A stretch of DNA of 64,000 nucleotides from Delphinus delphis (Eukaryota; Chordata; Mammalia; Artiodactyla; Delphinidae), in assembly GCF_949987515.2 (NCBI RefSeq), contig NC_082694.2, forward strand, positions 18,261,355 through 18,325,354, written 5' to 3'. Below the pieces are notes generated by a model that worked only from the letters and a program-made list of their open reading frames with translations, was not told where the DNA came from and did not search any database. The position numbers and the translations under genes were made by a program. Positions 62,642-64,000 of this stretch are shown here, in pieces (the first letter of the stretch is position 1; the number at the start of each line of letters is the position of its first letter).

Positions 62642-63511
62642 ATGAGAAGACAGAGAAATAGGCAGCAGATGAAGGAGAAAGGTAAAAACCAACCAGACCA
62701 AACAAATGAAGAGGAAATATGCAGTCTACCTGAAAAAACATTCAGAATAATGATAGTAAAGATATCCAAAATCTGGAAATAGAAAGGAGAAAATACACAA
62801 AACGTTTAACAAAGACCTAGAAGAACTAAAGAGCAAAGAAACAATGGTAAACAACACAATAAATGAAATTAAAAATTCTCCAGACAGAAAAAATAGCAGA
62901 ATAACTGAGTCAGAAGAACAGACAAGTGACCTGGAAGATAAAGGGTGAGAAAACTATTGGAGAGCAGAATAGAGAAAAAAAGAAAGAAGACAGTCTCAGA
63001 GACTTCTGGAACAACATTAAACATACCAACATTTGAATTATAGGGGTCCCAGAAGAGGAAGAGAAAAAAAAAAAGAGACTGACAGAATATTTGAAGAGAT
63101 TATAGTTGAAAAGTTCCCTAACATGGGAAAGGAAAAAGTCAATCATGTCCAGGAAGCACATACAGGACAAATCCAAGGAGAAACATGCCAAGACACATTA
63201 ACCAAACTATTAAAAATTAAACACAAAGAAAAAATATTAAAATCAGTAAGGGAAAGCAACAAATAACATACAAGGGACTCCCCATAAGGTTAACAGCTGA
63301 ACTTTCAGCAGATAATCTGCAAGCCAGAAGGGAGTGGCAGGACATATTTAAAGTGATGAAAGGGAAAAATCTACAACCATGATTACTCTACATAGCAAGG
63401 ATCTCATTCAGATTCCACAGAGAAATTAAAAGCTTTAAAGACAAGCAAAAGCTATGAGAATTCAGCACCACCAAACCAACTTTACAACAAATGCTAAAGG
63501 AACTTCTCTAG
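62642..63511 (+). pseudogene. L1 ORF1, frameshifted
   Basis: ATG 62642-62644 begins the same frame as copy 1 and codon 8 is CAG, as expected. Two single-base losses at about 62763-62776 shift the frame into TAG at 62780-62782. Remnants continue (for instance 63033-63266, with the EEIIVEKFPNMGKE region) to the original stop TAG 63509-63511. The coiled-coil and RRM-like parts are therefore split across frames. No functional ORF1p is expected. Confidence 0.9.
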
Positions 63512-63570
63512 GCAGAAAACACAAGAGAAGGAAAAAAACCTACAATAACAAACCCAGAACAAATAAGAAA

Positions 63571-64000
63571 ATTGTAATAGGAACATACTTATGAATAATT
63601 ACCTTAAATGTAAATGGATTAAATGCTGCAATGAAAAGACATAGACTGGCTGAAGGGATACACAAACAAGACCCATATATATGCTGTCTAAAACAGACCC
63701 ACTTCAGACCTAGGGACACATACAGACTGAAAGTGAGGGGATGGAAAAAGATATTCCATGCAAATGGAAATCAAAAGAAAGCTGGAGTAGCAATTCTCAT
63801 ATCAGACAAAATAGAATTTAAAATAAAGACTATTACAAGAGACAAAGAAGGACACTACATAATGATCAAGGGATCGATCCAAGAAGATATAACAATTGTA
63901 AATACTTATGCAACCAACATAGGAGAACCTCGATACAAAAGGCAAATACTAACAGCCATAATAGGGGAAATCGACAGTAACACAATCATAGTCGGGGACT
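63571..64000 (+). pseudogene. L1 ORF2 endonuclease domain, partial and broken
   Basis: The start codon position reads ATT (63571-63573) and codon 8 is TGA (63592-63594). The frame then stays open at first: codon 42, the catalytic glutamate in L1 endonucleases (LQETH), is CAG, giving a Q (63694-63696). The expected VGD motif is reached just as the window ends. Loss of start, a stop and a catalytic change make this copy inactive. Confidence 0.88.

Larger units (their letters stand above)
60499..64000 (+). mobile_element. LINE-1 (copy 2), 5'-complete, cut by the window edge
   Basis: It starts at GGGGGACCTTCAAGATGG (60499) and has a 5'UTR of about 2.14 kb, a decayed ORF1 and the first 430 bases of ORF2. 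Same orientation as copy 1, 37.8 kb away. The end and TSD lie outside the window. Fewer CpG sites remain than in copy 1. Confidence 0.93.

Noticed and set aside
60499..64000. Active L1
   Set aside because: The start codon of ORF2 is lost, codon 8 is a stop, the catalytic glutamate is changed and ORF1 is frameshifted.

Overview
This window is noncoding, AT-rich mammalian DNA. The best fit is a cetacean, probably a toothed whale. The diagnostic signal is a set of seven short tRNA-derived CHR-type SINEs whose heads contain CTTCCCTGGTGGCGCAG and a GGTTCGTGCCC B-box. There are also one longer CHR-type copy, one related CHR/Bov-tA-like copy, a cetartiodactyl-type LINE-1 (L1) and cetartiodactyl-type endogenous retrovirus LTRs. 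No Alu, B1/B2, BovB or Bov-A2 repeats were recognised. The species call is an inference from repeat families; no host gene is present to confirm it.

Layout. 1-22.7 kb: AT-rich single-copy DNA with MIR, L2 and old L1M fragments, five CHR-type SINEs, a hAT remnant, an MLT1 LTR and an ERV LTR. 22.7-30.0 kb: a full-length L1 with a 15-bp target-site duplication (TSD), a 5'UTR and ORF1 plus ORF2 carrying many stops and frameshifts. 30-60.5 kb: four 3'-terminal fragments of the modern L1 type plus one from another L1 family (three of these five with 5' inversions, two nested), L1M, L2 and MIR remnants, two hAT elements, a second solo ERV LTR, an MLT1 LTR and four more SINEs. 60.5-64.0 kb: a second 5'-complete L1 in the same orientation, running off the window with both ORFs damaged.

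No intact host protein-coding gene, tRNA, rRNA, snRNA or CRISPR array was found. Apart from the L1-derived segments, the open frames are short and lie in SINEs, LTRs, simple repeats or unique AT-rich DNA without recognisable domains. The genes do not work together as a system: the only protein-coding history is that of retroelements, and the two long L1 copies look dead. Copy 1 has endonuclease catalytic-site substitutions (D to E and D to N), copy 2 has E to Q, and both have a stop at ORF2 codon 8.

I did not find an undescribed biological system. The signals most worth a second look are a pair of abutting perfect hairpins (41103-41149), nested twin-primed L1 insertions (41487-42884), a GATA/E-box/GATA palindrome in a homeodomain-site-rich patch (about 21033-21108), two exon-like segments with good splice signals (34882-35044 and 5939-6191), and the differing CpG content of the two L1 5'UTRs.
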